A stretch of 64,000 nucleotides of DNA, taken from assembly GCA_013397075.1 (NCBI GenBank), contig VWZS01009934.1, forward strand, positions 2,445,926 through 2,509,925, given 5' to 3'. The position numbers were made by a program, and so were the translations under genes. Shown piece after piece: positions 51,761 to 64,000 of the stretch. This DNA comes from Rhabdornis inornatus (lineage: Eukaryota > Chordata > Aves > Passeriformes > Rhabdornithidae). Position 1 is the first letter of the stretch, and each line of letters begins with the position of its first letter. Under the pieces are notes generated by a model that saw nothing but the letters and a program-made list of their open reading frames with translations, made no database searches and was not told the origin of the DNA.

Positions 51761-53118
51761 CTCATCTACATTGCCTTCACTTTGTTTTAGATCTCAAATC
51801 TTGCATATAGTGATAAACACTTTCTCAGTAAAGTCTGCACATGGAGATTTCTTTTCCCTTTAGCAATTCCAGTCTTGAATGGAAGGTTGCAAGCCTTTTT
51901 TTCCCACTAGAACCTGAAGCCAAATGCCATTTTTCTTTCATGGAAATTGATAGGTATAAAGTGCAGTATAGTCTTAACATCAACATACTGAGAAGCCCAT
52001 GTCTTCATTGCTGCATTTACAAAGTCCTAGCAACAAATTTCATTATATAAAGTTTAAAACACAAATATATACTAAAACCTGATCTAAAAGTAAAGGATCT
52101 GGTGAGTTACTGATTGAGAAATTAAGAGATGTTTCCAGGATGCTTTTAAGGATGTACAAATTATATATGGCTACTCTGTAGTCCTCATTCAGGAGAAAAC
52201 ATACACAGGAGTCTCTAAGATTGAAAGCACTAAATGGAAAACTGAGAAACCAGGGAGCAATTTTCCTGCTTGCAGGCCTCCATAAAAATCTCTTACAATC
52301 TACATCTGTGAGTTCCCTGACAGAGGAAAACAAGTGAATAGTGTGAAAGTCTGAAAAAAGAAAGACTATTTTTCTCGGCTGAGCCAATATACATATATGT
52401 ATGTCCCATGCATCAATGCCATGCTTTGCAGAAATATTTCAGAGGTTGGCAAGAAATATTCACAATTTTACAAGAGTTTTTAGTTAACATTGTCCTGACT
52501 CTCAGGAACAGAGAGGAGATGAATACACTGAAAACGAAAGATGCACCTCCAGCAATAAGATCCATGTAAGTAAAAATAAAACCCACTTTTGTTTTTGTAG
52601 AATATTCTACCATTTGACTGATTGGAATAAAAATATCATTGTAGTCCCTGAGATCATCATCTGCAGACTTATGTAACAGCAGAAACTGTTTTTCAGGAAA
52701 AATATTAATTGCAGCCTATTATTAGCCATGAAAACATTCTTCAGTGTTGTGAGTCATGGTTCTTGTCATCAAGCTAAATGCCATTGAAATGTATTTCCTA
52801 AGAGCAATACCCTTAACTCTACTCAACACAGTGGTTGTGTTAGCGTGGTTAAACGCTGGCTCTCCAACATTTTATTATGAAATAAAATGGGGATATAGGG
52901 AAGGACTTGAATGGCATCACATATATTTGGACTTCCAAATTGGAGGGCTGATGCTGCCACAGCAACAAAGCCTTTGGACTGTCTAAATTTGAAACCAGAA
53001 CAGTTAAACTCCCTGTTGTGATAGAAAACAGCTTTATTGGTAGCCTGAGGTCACCACATTTTTGCAACTACAGTTGTTTGCAATATGGTCCATATTTGCT
53101 ATTAGGGGCTGCGTTTCT

Positions 53119-53270
53119 CTAGGATTTTACAGACAGACTGGTGCCTCTCTTGATCTTCCTCCCACTTGACCAAGAGTTTTGTCAAGACCAGATTTTCAGA
53201 AGATAGAGCTCCCTGTATATGCATTTATGTACATAGATACCAAAGCTGTGACTGAAGCTGGATGTTTCAA
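53119..53270 (+). repeat. Dispersed repeat B, copy 1
   Basis: About 150 bp align with 55901-56057 in the same orientation. Shared pieces in order are CTAGxATTTTACA, GTGCCTCT, TCTTCCTCCCA, a GGACCA/AGACCA block before ATTTTCA, GAGCTCC, TATGC, and CCAAAGCT...AGCTGxATGTTT. Identity is roughly 70 percent with small gaps, so this is an old element. I cannot name the family. Confidence 0.65.
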
Positions 53271-54995
53271 TAGTAACATTGTCTTGATGATGCTATTATT
53301 TGATTGTAAAGTATAATCCCTATACTTGTAAATAAGCATATTCATATTTTGGAATCTTACTTTATGTATTTATATGCATATATTGTATCCCCAATCACAA
53401 ACTAGGGGCAGTAAAATAAGCCTTTTGCCAGGCACATTTATCTGATACTTCTGTTCTTTCTGAACTTAGCAGAGGTCTGGTTTAGTAGATTGCCTCTCTG
53501 CTTAAAAATTTTGATGCTTGAAAGTTTGTTGATGAGAAATTTTTAATTTCTGTCTTTTCTGGCATTGGTGTTTACAATATGATGCTTCAGATTTTCAGGG
53601 GTTTTTCACAATTATTGAAGCTGTAATTATATTTATCAAATATTGATCTTTTTTCATACACTCAAGTGTTGTAACTATCTACCTCATGGGCAAATAGCAA
53701 TAGGAGAATATGTATCCATTTTTAATCCTTTTAATGTATTGAGTTCAGCTCCTGGATTACATCTCTCCATTTCTCAACTGTTAGTACTTTACCAAGTAAT
53801 TCTATATTTTCTCTATCTGCAGCCATTGCTACTCTGAACTTGGTTCTCCCTGCTGTCAGGCTGCTTATGTCACACTGGTGGAGTAAAGGCTCTGTCTAAA
53901 GGTACATTATATTTTAATCTACCTATTTTCAGGAATTTTTATGTATAGTAATTGCATTGGGTATCTTTGAGCTGAAGAGAATCAGTTGTTCTGGTGTATC
54001 ATCCAGCTCTGCTGTAATTTGCAACTGTTCACAGCCAGAAATGGTGTATTGTGAAAGAGCTGCTACCTATTAAAATATTTCTGGTGGGAATCCATTAGTA
54101 AAAATTTATGTTCCATTAGTGAAATTAGTTATGTAGCCAACATAGCTTTCTACTAAGGGCCAGATGAACACTCCTCTCCCTCCCCATCTTGTAACTGGCT
54201 CACAAGTCATAGCAAAGCTTCTGACCCCTGCTACCCCACGGAAATAAAATGGGGGTATTTTTGGATATAAAGTCACTGCTACAAAGCAGAAACTTTCCTG
54301 TGAAATGAAATTATCCATATAGATATAGGAACACAGTTATAGTTACACTGATACTTTTGACATGGTGTGACAGCTTCTGTAGGTAGTTTCTCTCATGATT
54401 TGGAATATTTTCAGCTCAATGTATGTCTCTTCAAAAGCACTTCAAGCCAAAATAAAAAGAAACTTAAAAGCACATGAAGGTTCACAAGACTAAAATTAAC
54501 TCACTGTCAGGGATATAATTAAACTAACATAGATTAAAAATTTCCCCAGAGGAAACAATCCTTAAACAAGTTTATTAATAAAAAGTGTGTGAAACACAAA
54601 CTCACTATCACATAAGCTGTTATATCTCTTGGTACCTCAGGGAATGAGATGGGTAGGCATCCACGTGAAAATCCTGAATACAGGCATCTCAGAGGAACAG
54701 TTACCCACTGGCTCACCTTACTGGGGATTTTTATTTCAGTTTTGGCTCTGAAACTCTGCTGGTGTTTGGGGAGCACTGGGCATCCAGGCTGCTGCATTTT
54801 CCCTGTGCAACACCAAAGTTTCCTTGGCCTCGGTGCAATAGTGTGGAAAATAGATTATGAGACTCAGTCCTCACTCGCGTTTTTAAAAATAAACACCTTT
54901 TCATCTTGTGACCAGAGGCTAGCACAGGCTGTTCTACTGCTCTCAATTAATTTCCATTGCCTCTGAAAACTAACCAGCTTGGGAGCTCCTAATAT

Positions 54996-55027
<32 letters not shown>
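54996..55027. repeat. ATC trinucleotide microsatellite
   Basis: About 10.7 uninterrupted copies of ATC. On the minus strand a short ORF reads it as a run of aspartates; that is incidental. Uninterrupted copies suggest it is length-polymorphic. Confidence 0.95.
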
Positions 55028-55552
55028 TACACTTGCCTTTGGTAAATTTACCTAAAATATCTTTCCAGAGGACTAAATTGCAGCATAGCACGGGAGATGA
55101 GAAATTGCTATTCACAAGTTACTGCCTTGCAAAGGTTAGCTTATAAAAATGTGTGCTGACTTAGGCAGTGTTCCTCATTGCCATTTTGGGGATAAAGATT
55201 CAGTTACATTAAGATTTCTTAATATTAAGAGGGTGTCCTCACACATATATAAATAAGAGGAATTGCTGAGCTCTGAAAAAATTGCTTAGCTTTGCTTGCA
55301 GATTTTTAGGAAACTCTAAGGGCTGTGAAGATACAAAATTTGCTTAAAATACTTCCGTTTGTCTTACAAAATGTCATTTTTCAGTTCTTTCTCCAAGGCA
55401 TCTTCCAAGGATAGTCAGGACATAGCACTGAAGAAACGAGTCAAGTGCCAGTTCTTAGTTGACAAGGTAATTTGAAAAAATTGGAAACCCAACATGTATG
55501 TAGAGATCTTATCCCGCCAGTGGCTGTTCTTCCATGGACTACACAGGATTAT

Positions 55553-55592
55553 CAATAACAGTAACAATAACAATAACAACAACAATAACAAT
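55553..55592. repeat. AAC/AAT-rich microsatellite
   Basis: Imperfect trinucleotide-hexanucleotide repeat of CAATAA and CAA units over about 40 bp. Confidence 0.9.
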
Positions 55593-55900
55593 CCCTAATA
55601 AAGGATTGTGGCAGCAGGTAACCATTGAGGTCCTTACTTGGCCAGGTTTTACAGTTTTCTGACAACATGTGGTTTTTCAAAAGATAAAAATCAAGTAGAT
55701 AAGAATCTTTGTAAACTTATAAATCATTAAGTAGTCTGAAGTTGTAAGGGTGTATTCAGATGTTATGGAAGTCATTAACATGTTAAAATGACAAAGAAAA
55801 TGTCTAGGAGTTAATCTGGTGATATAGGACTTACACATGATGACAATACATTCCTATCATTTAGTATGATTCAAAATTTACTACATGAAGCTGTACATCC

Positions 55901-56057
55901 CTAGAATTTTACATGCAAATTAGTGCCTCTTAATTCTTCCTCCCATATGAACCAGAGCATTAGCTGGACCACATTTTCAATAAGGGGAGCTCCATATGTG
56001 TATGCTTGCACTTACATGTGCAAATCCCAAAGCTCTCCTTCCAGCTGAATGTTTTGG
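55901..56057 (+). repeat. Dispersed repeat B, copy 2
   Basis: Partner of 53119-53270, same orientation, about 2.8 kb downstream. The stretch around TAGCTGGACCACATTTTCA and CTTCCAGCTGAATG is well preserved. A short ACTGGACCACATT...CCAGCTGAAC match near 60105-60130 might be a third, deleted copy, but I am unsure. Confidence 0.65.
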
Positions 56058-56749
56058 TATCTGTTATTTGCATGAAAATTGTTGTTACTAAGGGTAAAAC
56101 CATAAGTACGCTTTGTATCAAATTATAGGCCTCCGTTTCCTGGAAAGATTTATGCACATGAATTAATATAATATAAATTATATATTGCCTGATCTGTTAT
56201 CTCCTTTAGGCTCCTAAAAGTGGTAGAAATCTACTCTGTATTTGGGAAGACACCCAAACATCATATGCTGGCCGAAAACATTGCTGCATCATTGCAGTCC
56301 CTGAGCCACCAAAGGCATGTTGGATTGTTCAGGCATCTGAAGTGGAATTGTCCTATAAAATCTCAAATTGCCCTTTTGCTAGCTAAGCAGTGTGAAGAAG
56401 TGCACGCTCTTCCCAAAGAACTGCTGTATATTACCTTCCTGGTCACAAGGTCAGGAAGATTTCCCTCTCCAAAAGGGAAAGAACATGCTTTGCTAACAAA
56501 TATATGTTTGAGGCACAGCACTTACTTGAGCAGACCAGTTTGTATAAGAGCTTACAACTTGCTCTAAGCTGTTCCTTAGCATAAAATCTTGTGCCAGAGC
56601 TTAGCAGGGTCAGAGCAGCATGCACACATCTTTCTTGAAAGTTATGAATTTGGTTGTAATAGATATTCTTAGCTCTTTTTTAGGGTTCTAATTTCCAGGG
56701 GCTGCTTTTATACTCACTTCATTTACACAGTATTTCAGCTGTTGCAGAT

Positions 56750-56824
56750 TGTAGAAAAAGTTATCTCATTCCATTGTAGAAAAAGTAATCTCATTCCATT
56801 GTAGAAAAAGTTATCTCATTCTGT
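56750..56824 (+). repeat. Three-copy 25-bp tandem repeat
   Basis: The unit begins TGTAGAAAAAGTTATCTCAT and repeats at an exact 25-bp period (starts at 56750, 56775 and 56800). The second copy differs by one base in the middle (TTATC to TAATC) and the third in its last bases. It is a small minisatellite, without an evident function. Confidence 0.95.
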
Positions 56825-57954
56825 TGGATACAGGATAAACAAAAGGAGGCTAATTTCCATGGCAACATTTAACCTGTGTGAATAGCACTTAATTTTTCAG
56901 TAGGTTGGGGGGTTTTTCCTAACATTTCCATTAAAGGAATTACCCTAAATAATTACAATTATTCTGACAAAGGGAGCCACAAGATCAAGCATGGAGTGTC
57001 TGGTGTCTTTTCCATTTTATCTTGCATGCCGTCATCAGAGGATAAATTTATATACAAAGATTTTCCAGGATGTATTCCAGATTTGTGAAGAACAGCATTA
57101 TCTCCTCAGTCTCCATCTTTCCTCTGTGTCATATGTTCTGTAGCTTGGGAATACTGTACATTGTCTACTGCAGGCATGTGTTTTGCATGTCAGGACATGA
57201 TCTAAAATTTATGTAAGTGGAATTTTGCATTGTGATAATTCCCACCTTTTACCAGTCTTTCCTAAGTACAGAGGAACAGACAACCTGAATGGAGGTACTT
57301 CTCAAAACACTGCTCCAAGTGGCAGAGAATAGAGCCATCTATTGATTGGGGGGGTACAGTAATGTCTCCCTTCTGACATTCACAATGCTTTGGGAGTTTA
57401 TGTGCCACCTTCTGAACACCAGCATTGTTTTCACAAGTTTTTATTTTGGTAAGTGCCATACTTCACAGAATGCATCTTGAGAAGAGAAAGACCTAAGCCC
57501 TACATTCCCAAGTGTGATTCTTTTAGCTATTAAGCACTGTGATCCAGAAAGCCTGTATGGGACTTTATTCCAAATGTTAGGTAATTACTTTGGTCCTCTC
57601 TAGTATTTAAATTTAGTAGCTATCTAACAAAAATGTAGGGGTAATGTAATAAATTGCAAAATACACAACAGAACTGTCTGCTCCAACAGGCTTTATTCAT
57701 TAAAAATATACAAACAATATCTGTTTATGCTAAGTTTTTATGGAGACTTTATGCTATCATGGTTAAAGTGGAAATACTTTATTAACAATAGTTTTAAAAG
57801 GCTGTATACAAGGCCATAAGGAACACAAAAAATAGAAATCACTGGAGAAAATCACAGATGAATGCAAACAGAATCTTCGCACAGTAAGAGCTAGCAGACA
57901 TTCTATTTGATCTATTTCATATGAAAATAAGTAGACTTCAGTTTTTTGTTCAAT

Positions 57955-58020
57955 TAGCAAAAAAAAAAAAAAAGTAAATTTTTTTTAAAAAGAGAAAAAA
58001 GAAAAAAATAATCCACTAAA
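57955..58020. repeat. Poly-A / poly-T / poly-A tract
   Basis: A run of about 15 A, then a T-run and mixed A-rich sequence. It lies just left of the CpG-rich patch. It is not in the position expected for a tail of a plus-strand retrocopy of that patch. Confidence 0.7.
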
Positions 58021-58047
58021 CTAAAAGAAAAAAGCTCTACCAACCCA

Positions 58048-58330
58048 GCGTGCTTTGCCCCTGCAGGCACCTGTATATTCCCAGCTCCATTCCCGGTAAG
58101 GCAGCCCCCACTGGGTGGCACTCCACACCCAGGCGTGGAGCGAGCGCCGAGTGCGCGCCCGTCTCCGGCTCCTTTCCAAGCCTACGACGTGCTGCTGGCG
58201 GAGCTGCCCCACTCCCCGCAGTATTCTGAACCACAGCTGGATGTTTTCCATCAGCTGGGCCTTTACAATTGGCAAGTGCAGCACTGTTCTCCTCTTGGTG
58301 CAATTGGGTCACAGGATGGAGACAGCAGCT
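58048..58330. other. Isolated CpG-rich patch, possible exon or promoter
   Basis: About a dozen CpGs fall within 58130-58222, against a nearly CpG-free background; the peak contains GAGCGAGCGCCGAGTGCGCG. Several frames are open on both strands. On the plus strand a CCCCTGCAG acceptor-like site and a CCCGGTAAGG donor-like site enclose about 29 bp (58069-58097). Alternatively, minus-strand AATAAA signals at 57778-57783 and 57692-57697 would suit a short minus-strand transcript from this patch. I recognise no protein in any frame, so I claim no gene. Confidence 0.4.
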
Positions 58331-58449
58331 GTGACAGAACAACAACAGCAATCAGCGCTTTGCTCACGACTGACCATCTCTCATATCAAAGCCTGACCTT
58401 TACTTCATCCTTTTGTTTCGTGATAACAAGTCAGAATAAATTAACCTGA

Positions 58450-61400
58450 CAAACCTTCACGAAGAAGCAGTTGTTGACCAAACCTAGTTTAATATACAGT
58501 CCTCACCATTAAGAAACAAATAAAGGCAAACTTTGCATTTGTTAGCATGTAACAGTGCAGCCTCACAAATGCCAACCTTTCAAGACTATGTGCATTCTTC
58601 AGGACTCAAACCTAGTCTTTTAACAAACGCTAACCTTAAAAAAGCTTTCTTTGAAAGTTTCTCACTTTTTTTGTGACATGAACTTGTTTGAAGCGAACTG
58701 ATTATCTGAAAAAATCCTCACAGGGACTTAGTGCTTATGATTTTGCCTGCTAAAACATGGTATCAGCATAGGCCTTTTTCCCTTTGTATGTTAAAAGACA
58801 GTGTGTGAACATGGAATTGGCTGCAGGAGGTCACACTGAAGACTCCTCCAGTTCAGCAGTGGCCAGCAATACGTCACATTTTAATGGAGCAACCAAATAC
58901 TGATGACAAATGCTTGTAGTTCCTAGCAGGCTGGAGCTCAGACACTCACACAGAGGTGATGTTTGTGCTTCATAGCTTTTGGTGGCTTTTTTGCTTATTT
59001 GGCGGGGGTACAAATAATGAGCTTATTTCCATTTTCTCAATGTGTATACAATTTGCCTTTGGACACTCTGCACTGCAATACATTTCACATTTAAGTACAC
59101 ATTGCTTGAAAGGGGAGACTATTTCTGTTTGTTTTGAACAAGAAGAATATTGCTGGGTGTAAGTATGTGTCAGACACAAGGAGAGAAGTTTGACAGTTTT
59201 AAATCAGGTGGGAGGGCTGCCTAACCAAACAGATTTACTTATGCTCTTTGCATGATATATGATAAAAGGAGTCATAATTATTTTTATATCTTCTCTGAAG
59301 TCAGATGACTACAGCATCTATTAGGCTCGCCTACAAAGGCTATGACCTTCAGAACCAAACTAGAATAATGTTTATCCAGGCATAAAGATGTTGTGAGGAT
59401 AAAGCTCATTATTTCAGGCCTTTCCAGACTAAGGGAGAAGTGTTATATTCATAATGACATATGAGTAGTACGGTTATATAAAGCACTGAGGTGAGATTCT
59501 GTGCCATGCTTGAGTCATCTTACAAGATCTCTAGATGTGAAGATGGTTTTACCTACCCAGTTCTGAGGGTGTCTGTGCCTGAGGAGCTCTGCCTGTTAGC
59601 TTACGCTGTTTAAAACTCTCTGAGGCACTCAGGATCACAACACTGCCTCGTATCATCTCCTTCTTCTAAAACTTCTTCTATGATACAAAATACATGTTGT
59701 ATATTTAAAGGCAGCAAAAGGTTCAGCTTCTTTGAATGGACTCTAGACTAAATCCATCAAGAAGCTCTGTGGTTCCTCCTTTTGACAGCTTAGATCTTAG
59801 TGTATTGCTTCCTCTAGAAGTCAGGCCAGGGTAATTATGAGTGAGCCTGCTCCCTTAAATGGATGGGAGAAAGAACTTTTCTTTGGAAAACAGTTTAAAG
59901 ACCGGTGGTTGAAAGTTTTTTTATTGGAAATACAATTAAAATCTAATGATAAAGACCTGGAAGTTTTTTACATTTATTCACAAGTGTCATTTTTAACAAA
60001 TGAAAAATGTGCCTTGGCATTTTCCCATCCTAAGGTCAACCAGAAAGCTAGGTGCAGACCTAGAGTTTAAAATTAATTTTGAATAAATCTGTAAACAAAA
60101 CTAACTGGACCACATTCCTTCCAGCTGAACCTATGTGGAGCCTGTTGAATTATGTCAACAAGGAAAAAATTCAACCTATCTCGTTTGTAAAATGTTGCGC
60201 AAATACAACAAATACATTGAGTAAACAGTTCCAGAAAGAGTGCAGCATCATCATCCAAAACATGTTCTAGGAAACATAAGGGTAGATAGGGAGCTGATGA
60301 CTTGCATCATGGAAGAAAGCTAAAAAAGGATTCAAATCTGTTCTAACAAGTTTAGCCTTGCTGCTCTTATTTCTTTCTCTATTTAATTTAGAAGAGAATA
60401 AAAATCTACTTATCAATCAGACAGAACCAAATTCACCTCTGGTTTAACTCAGCTGGATTTAAGACCAAGACTGAATCAGTATTTTGATTGCCAGAGGATG
60501 ACACAGAGTGGGCATAGGTAAAGCGCAGGATACAATTCTATCTACATATATTGACTATCCAAAACCATTGAGAATACTTAGTGTTCAATACATGGATGAA
60601 AACACTCCAGTATTTACTTGCACAGGAGATCTGGTGGACTGGACTCACAGATATCCTGTTCCTGTCCTCAGCTTCTGTGTGGTACTACATACCCTGGCAG
60701 GAGTTTCATCTCAGGTCCTGCAAAGCCTGCTAAACTGGTGCTGGTACCAGAATCTGCCTTTTGCCGACTTTACAACTGAGCCCTGGGGACCACTGTAATG
60801 GAAGAGTTCTGAGAGGGTGAGCCAGTCAATACTTTAGGAAGGCATCTGTTTATGCTCAGCTTTTAGGCAAACCTCCTGTTAGCAAACAAAAATCAAGCAA
60901 TATTTAAACATACAGACCTAAACATGAAGCCTTAGATCTACAATACTGTGACACTGCTGCTGCATTGTGGTTTCTGATGGTTACATCATTTGACAATTCT
61001 TAGCCTCCAAGGCTGTGGTGGCTGAGTTTGACAGCTCTCCAACTTCTCCACAGGAAGCCAGAACTAAAGGGGGCATACTCTCCCTTCCCCAATCTCCACC
61101 GTGCATCGCTTCTGTTTACACATAGCTTTCCTGTGGATCAAGACCAGTCTGGTCCAAAGGTTTGCTTCCTCTTTCTCTAGATTAGAGGCAGTATGTTCTG
61201 TCTGCCAGACAGATTCTACGCCCTTCTGTGTGCAGGTCCAGTCCAGCCTCTCCAGGTGGGTATTTTGCAGACTGCATGCTGACCATCTGATTCAGGTCTT
61301 TGCAGTCTGGGTATGATTATCTCAGCTCTACTATTTTTGTGTAACTGTGCCGAGCAAACAGGTATTGCACAATATTTCACTTCCTAAGTCAAACAGTCTT

Positions 61401-64000
61401 GTGATATGTCTGGGTACAAGGCAAGCAGGACACCTAATGTTTCTGCTTTAACTCAAGCAGACTTGTAGCATATTTGGATATAACACAAACAAAATATATT
61501 TCTCAAAAAGGTCTTCTAACTGCAAAGTTATTCCTACTGAGTCTTGCTTCCTGACATTCTGGAGGTAAACTAGGCCACCCTGCAACTGAGCACAGCACAG
61601 CATGACTTTCCTTTTTTTGGCCAAATCACCTTTTACTCAGCATGGAGCTACACATTGACTCACTCACTTGAAAACACCCTCTACTCCTCCTCTACCTGAG
61701 CCACTGTAAGCCGCCTTCTCTTATCAGTCAAAAGATAAATGTGCATGTAAATATTGGGTTTTCTATAAAAAGGAATAGGTCATTCATATGCTTAAATGTT
61801 AAAATGATGATTGTGCACTTCTCTGACTTACAACTTGGTAGCAGTAATGATTACTGGTTTAATGAGGGCTGGATAGAAATACTAGAGGGAATGTATAATC
61901 TCTGTTCTTCAGCTGTGAACCACAGCAGATGGTTTCAGTCTATGCAGATTAAGACCACAGTACCACATTTTGTATTTCCATAACAAATAAGAATAACTTA
62001 ACACCAATTACAGCTAGATTGTGCAAAATAGGAAAGACAGCGTTCCAAGCAGTGAACACGTACAGATTTGAGCAGATTTTGAGATAATAAATATTACATT
62101 TGGCAGTTTAGAATCATCCACACCACAAATGGAGGAGAAACTGTGAGAGAGAAGAATGCATCTGCCAAAACTGGGATTTGGTTCTCCTTTCCTTTACATC
62201 ACTCTTCAACTCAAATCTTTACAGTAATTTCCAATATAGCTTTTTTTATGTTATAACTAGTTTGGTCACTGGAACAGTTCCTCTGAGTAAAGCCTCTCTT
62301 ACATCCTATGTTGTCTCCAGGAGATTAAATCAAAGCATTAACAGGAGAGGACAGATGGGGAAGTGCAAGAAAATGACACATCAGTACCCATCAGTGTATT
62401 TGCTATCAGTTCCATCAGTCTTAAGTGTTATCATCAGAGCAAAGAAGAACTTTAACAAGGAATTTAAAGGTTGTATTAGATATTCATACACATAGGAAAT
62501 TTCTTCCTAGTAGGCAGCACAGGGTAAACAGGAAACAATTGGGCAATGCATATTGTAATAGATTTCCCACAGAACCCACCTCAACCAGACCTGCACAAGA
62601 GCCTGCCCAGGAAATCCCATGCACTTTGTTTTGTTCATGACCCACCACTCTGCAGCCCCGGTGGCTGAACTGATACCAAACTTGAGCTGGTAATTCGAAG
62701 CCAGGCAATCTCTTGTCACTTCCCAAGGACAGTGTAAAAGATGGAGAGAGAGAGAATTCTCTGCATGACAGCACCTGCAGTGAAGACTGGCATTTCTGTT
62801 GAGTTAGTGCCAAGGTAGGTCCTTGTTTACCTTTGAGGAGTTAGCAAGTGTAGTGCAGACTGAACTGTGGATTTAGTCAGGAAAGGTCCAGGATGCAAAA
62901 TGATACCTGGCGTCTTTGCTGGTCCCATAGTTCATGACGTCACTCAGCTTCTGACACAAAATAGCGGTTGTACAATTGAATCAAAATAATTACAGGGGTT
63001 AAACAGAAGAAACTGTTCCAAATTCAGCTTGTCTTGAAAGGAAAAAAAATTTTTTGGAGAATAAAGGAAAGTCAGAACTTTCCCGTATTTTGTGGCCAAA
63101 TTTAGGGAAAGAGTGTTTGCAGCAATCTTCTGAATGGCTATGAATGGGAAAAGATTGAAATCACAATTTGTTCAAGTGAGAGAAAAGAATGTGAGAGTGA
63201 CAGCAATACATAATAGACTTAGAAGTCAGCAAAGCACAAGGGCAGAAGCTGCATTAAAGTGGGATTTTTTTTTATGAAACCCCATATAGAAATTGTATGC
63301 TGAGAGATGTAAAGAGAAAGGATGATAAACCACTAAACAGGAAAGGCAGGTGAATTCAAGAGCACAATATTAAGATGGGAGGGGTTAAATTATGCCTGGA
63401 TCTGTGAAGAAGACAACCCAAAGAAGACTGACTAGAAGGGCCAATGATGATTAAAGACAGTGTGATGAGTGGGCAACAGAAACTAAAAGAGAGGATAGAA
63501 TTAAGTTGTTAGGAACATGGTCAGAAGAGGAAGACAAATGGGAAATTTGAAATCTCGTTGTCTATCGTGGCAGGAATAGCAAGCTGCAGACAAGTAAGGG
63601 CATATATGTTCTTGGGTCTGGAGCTCTCCTCTGTCTCTTCTCATGCTCTGCAGTGTGAGCATGTATCACTGTGTCTGCTTTCATGAGAGTGCCAGGCTCA
63701 GGCTCTGGCAGTCATGCTGTTGGCACCCCGGCTGGGTGCTGGGTCCCTGAAAGGTGTGAGTGTGTAGGGAAGTGTGGTGTAGTGTGTGAGAGGCTCTCGT
63801 GTTGCAAACAGATCTGTGCACCAGGATGCTCCTGTCAGCTTGGCAGCAATTTGTTTCACCACAGGTATCAGAAGTGTAGAACAGCTGGATTCTAACAAAT
63901 CACTAAGGTATCAAATCAGCACGTCTGTTCCCAACACACTTAATTACTCTCCGGGCTTTGGATACAAGACAAACTTAATTCCTGTGTTTGTAATTATTAT
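58450..64000. other. Non-coding interval, no gene recognised
   Basis: AT-rich with only short ORFs (for example 60508-60798 plus and 62484-62813 minus), none resembling a known family and many overlapped by another frame. I see no CR1, LTR, microsatellite of note or RNA gene. Confidence 0.5.

Larger units (their letters stand above)
51761..57690. other. Non-coding interval with old repeats, no gene recognised
   Basis: No exon is recognised. The interval holds the two copies of dispersed repeat B (53119-53270 and 55901-56057), an ATC microsatellite (54996-55027), an AAC/AAT-rich microsatellite (55553-55592) and a three-copy 25-bp tandem repeat (56750-56824). ORFs such as 52043-52387 and 56220-56567 have no family features. 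Confidence 0.5.

Noticed and set aside
56750..56824. Possible CRISPR-like array
   Set aside because: The 25-bp copies are directly adjacent with no spacers, and the genome is a vertebrate.
57955..58330. Processed retrogene with poly-A tail
   Set aside because: The A-tract is on the wrong side for a plus-strand retrocopy and no parent protein is recognised.
58021..58449. Four overlapping ORFs around the CpG patch
   Set aside because: All are explained by reduced stop-codon frequency in GC-rich sequence; I recognised none, although the patch itself is reported.
1..64000. tRNA, rRNA and snRNA genes
   Set aside because: No cloverleaf-type B-box sequence in proper context or other conserved RNA core was found by eye; a tRNAscan or Rfam search would be needed to be certain.

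Overview
The window looks like ordinary nuclear DNA from a bird. I see no operons, compact genes, tRNA or rRNA genes, and no phage or bacterial features. The strongest evidence is at least six pieces of CR1 (Chicken Repeat 1) LINE retrotransposon, several of which keep the diagnostic CR1 3' end with its short terminal repeats of the ATTCTATGA type. There is also one solo LTR of avian endogenous-retrovirus type. CR1 also occurs in crocodilians and turtles. The LTR looks like passerine elements I know, so a songbird is plausible, but that is inference.

Layout. 1-9 kb is AT-rich non-coding DNA with two hairpins. 9.2-13 kb holds two CR1 3' ends in opposite orientation. 13-25.7 kb is non-coding and contains a near-perfect 35-bp-arm palindrome (22.84-22.93 kb) and one copy of a dispersed 84-bp repeat whose partner is at 28.4 kb. 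26.0-27.1 kb is a sharp GC- and CpG-rich island. Its core is a 685-bp minisatellite made of GGGG plus four bases, including eight exact 24-bp copies; it should form G-quadruplexes. 27-37 kb is AT-rich and empty. 36.9-37.5 kb carries a 181-codon minus-strand ORF with a splice-acceptor-like site and a nearby polyadenylation signal, the only ORF I consider a possible exon. 38.9-39.5 kb is an internally deleted CR1. 41.9-42.4 kb is the LTR. 46.5-47.6 kb is the longest CR1, with a broken reverse transcriptase. 50.4-51.8 kb holds two more CR1 3' ends. 53.1-56.8 kb holds a second, older dispersed repeat pair, two microsatellites and a 3 x 25-bp tandem repeat. 58.05-58.33 kb is a small isolated CpG-rich patch. 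58.5-64 kb shows nothing I can name.

No protein-coding gene can be assigned with confidence. Nearly all ORFs are short, overlap one another on both strands, lie inside repeats, or come from low-complexity sequence. The window reads as an intergenic region or a long intron. I found no convincing novel biological system. The items most worth checking are the palindrome, the G-quadruplex minisatellite, the two dispersed repeat pairs, the minus-strand ORF at 37 kb and the CpG patch at 58 kb.
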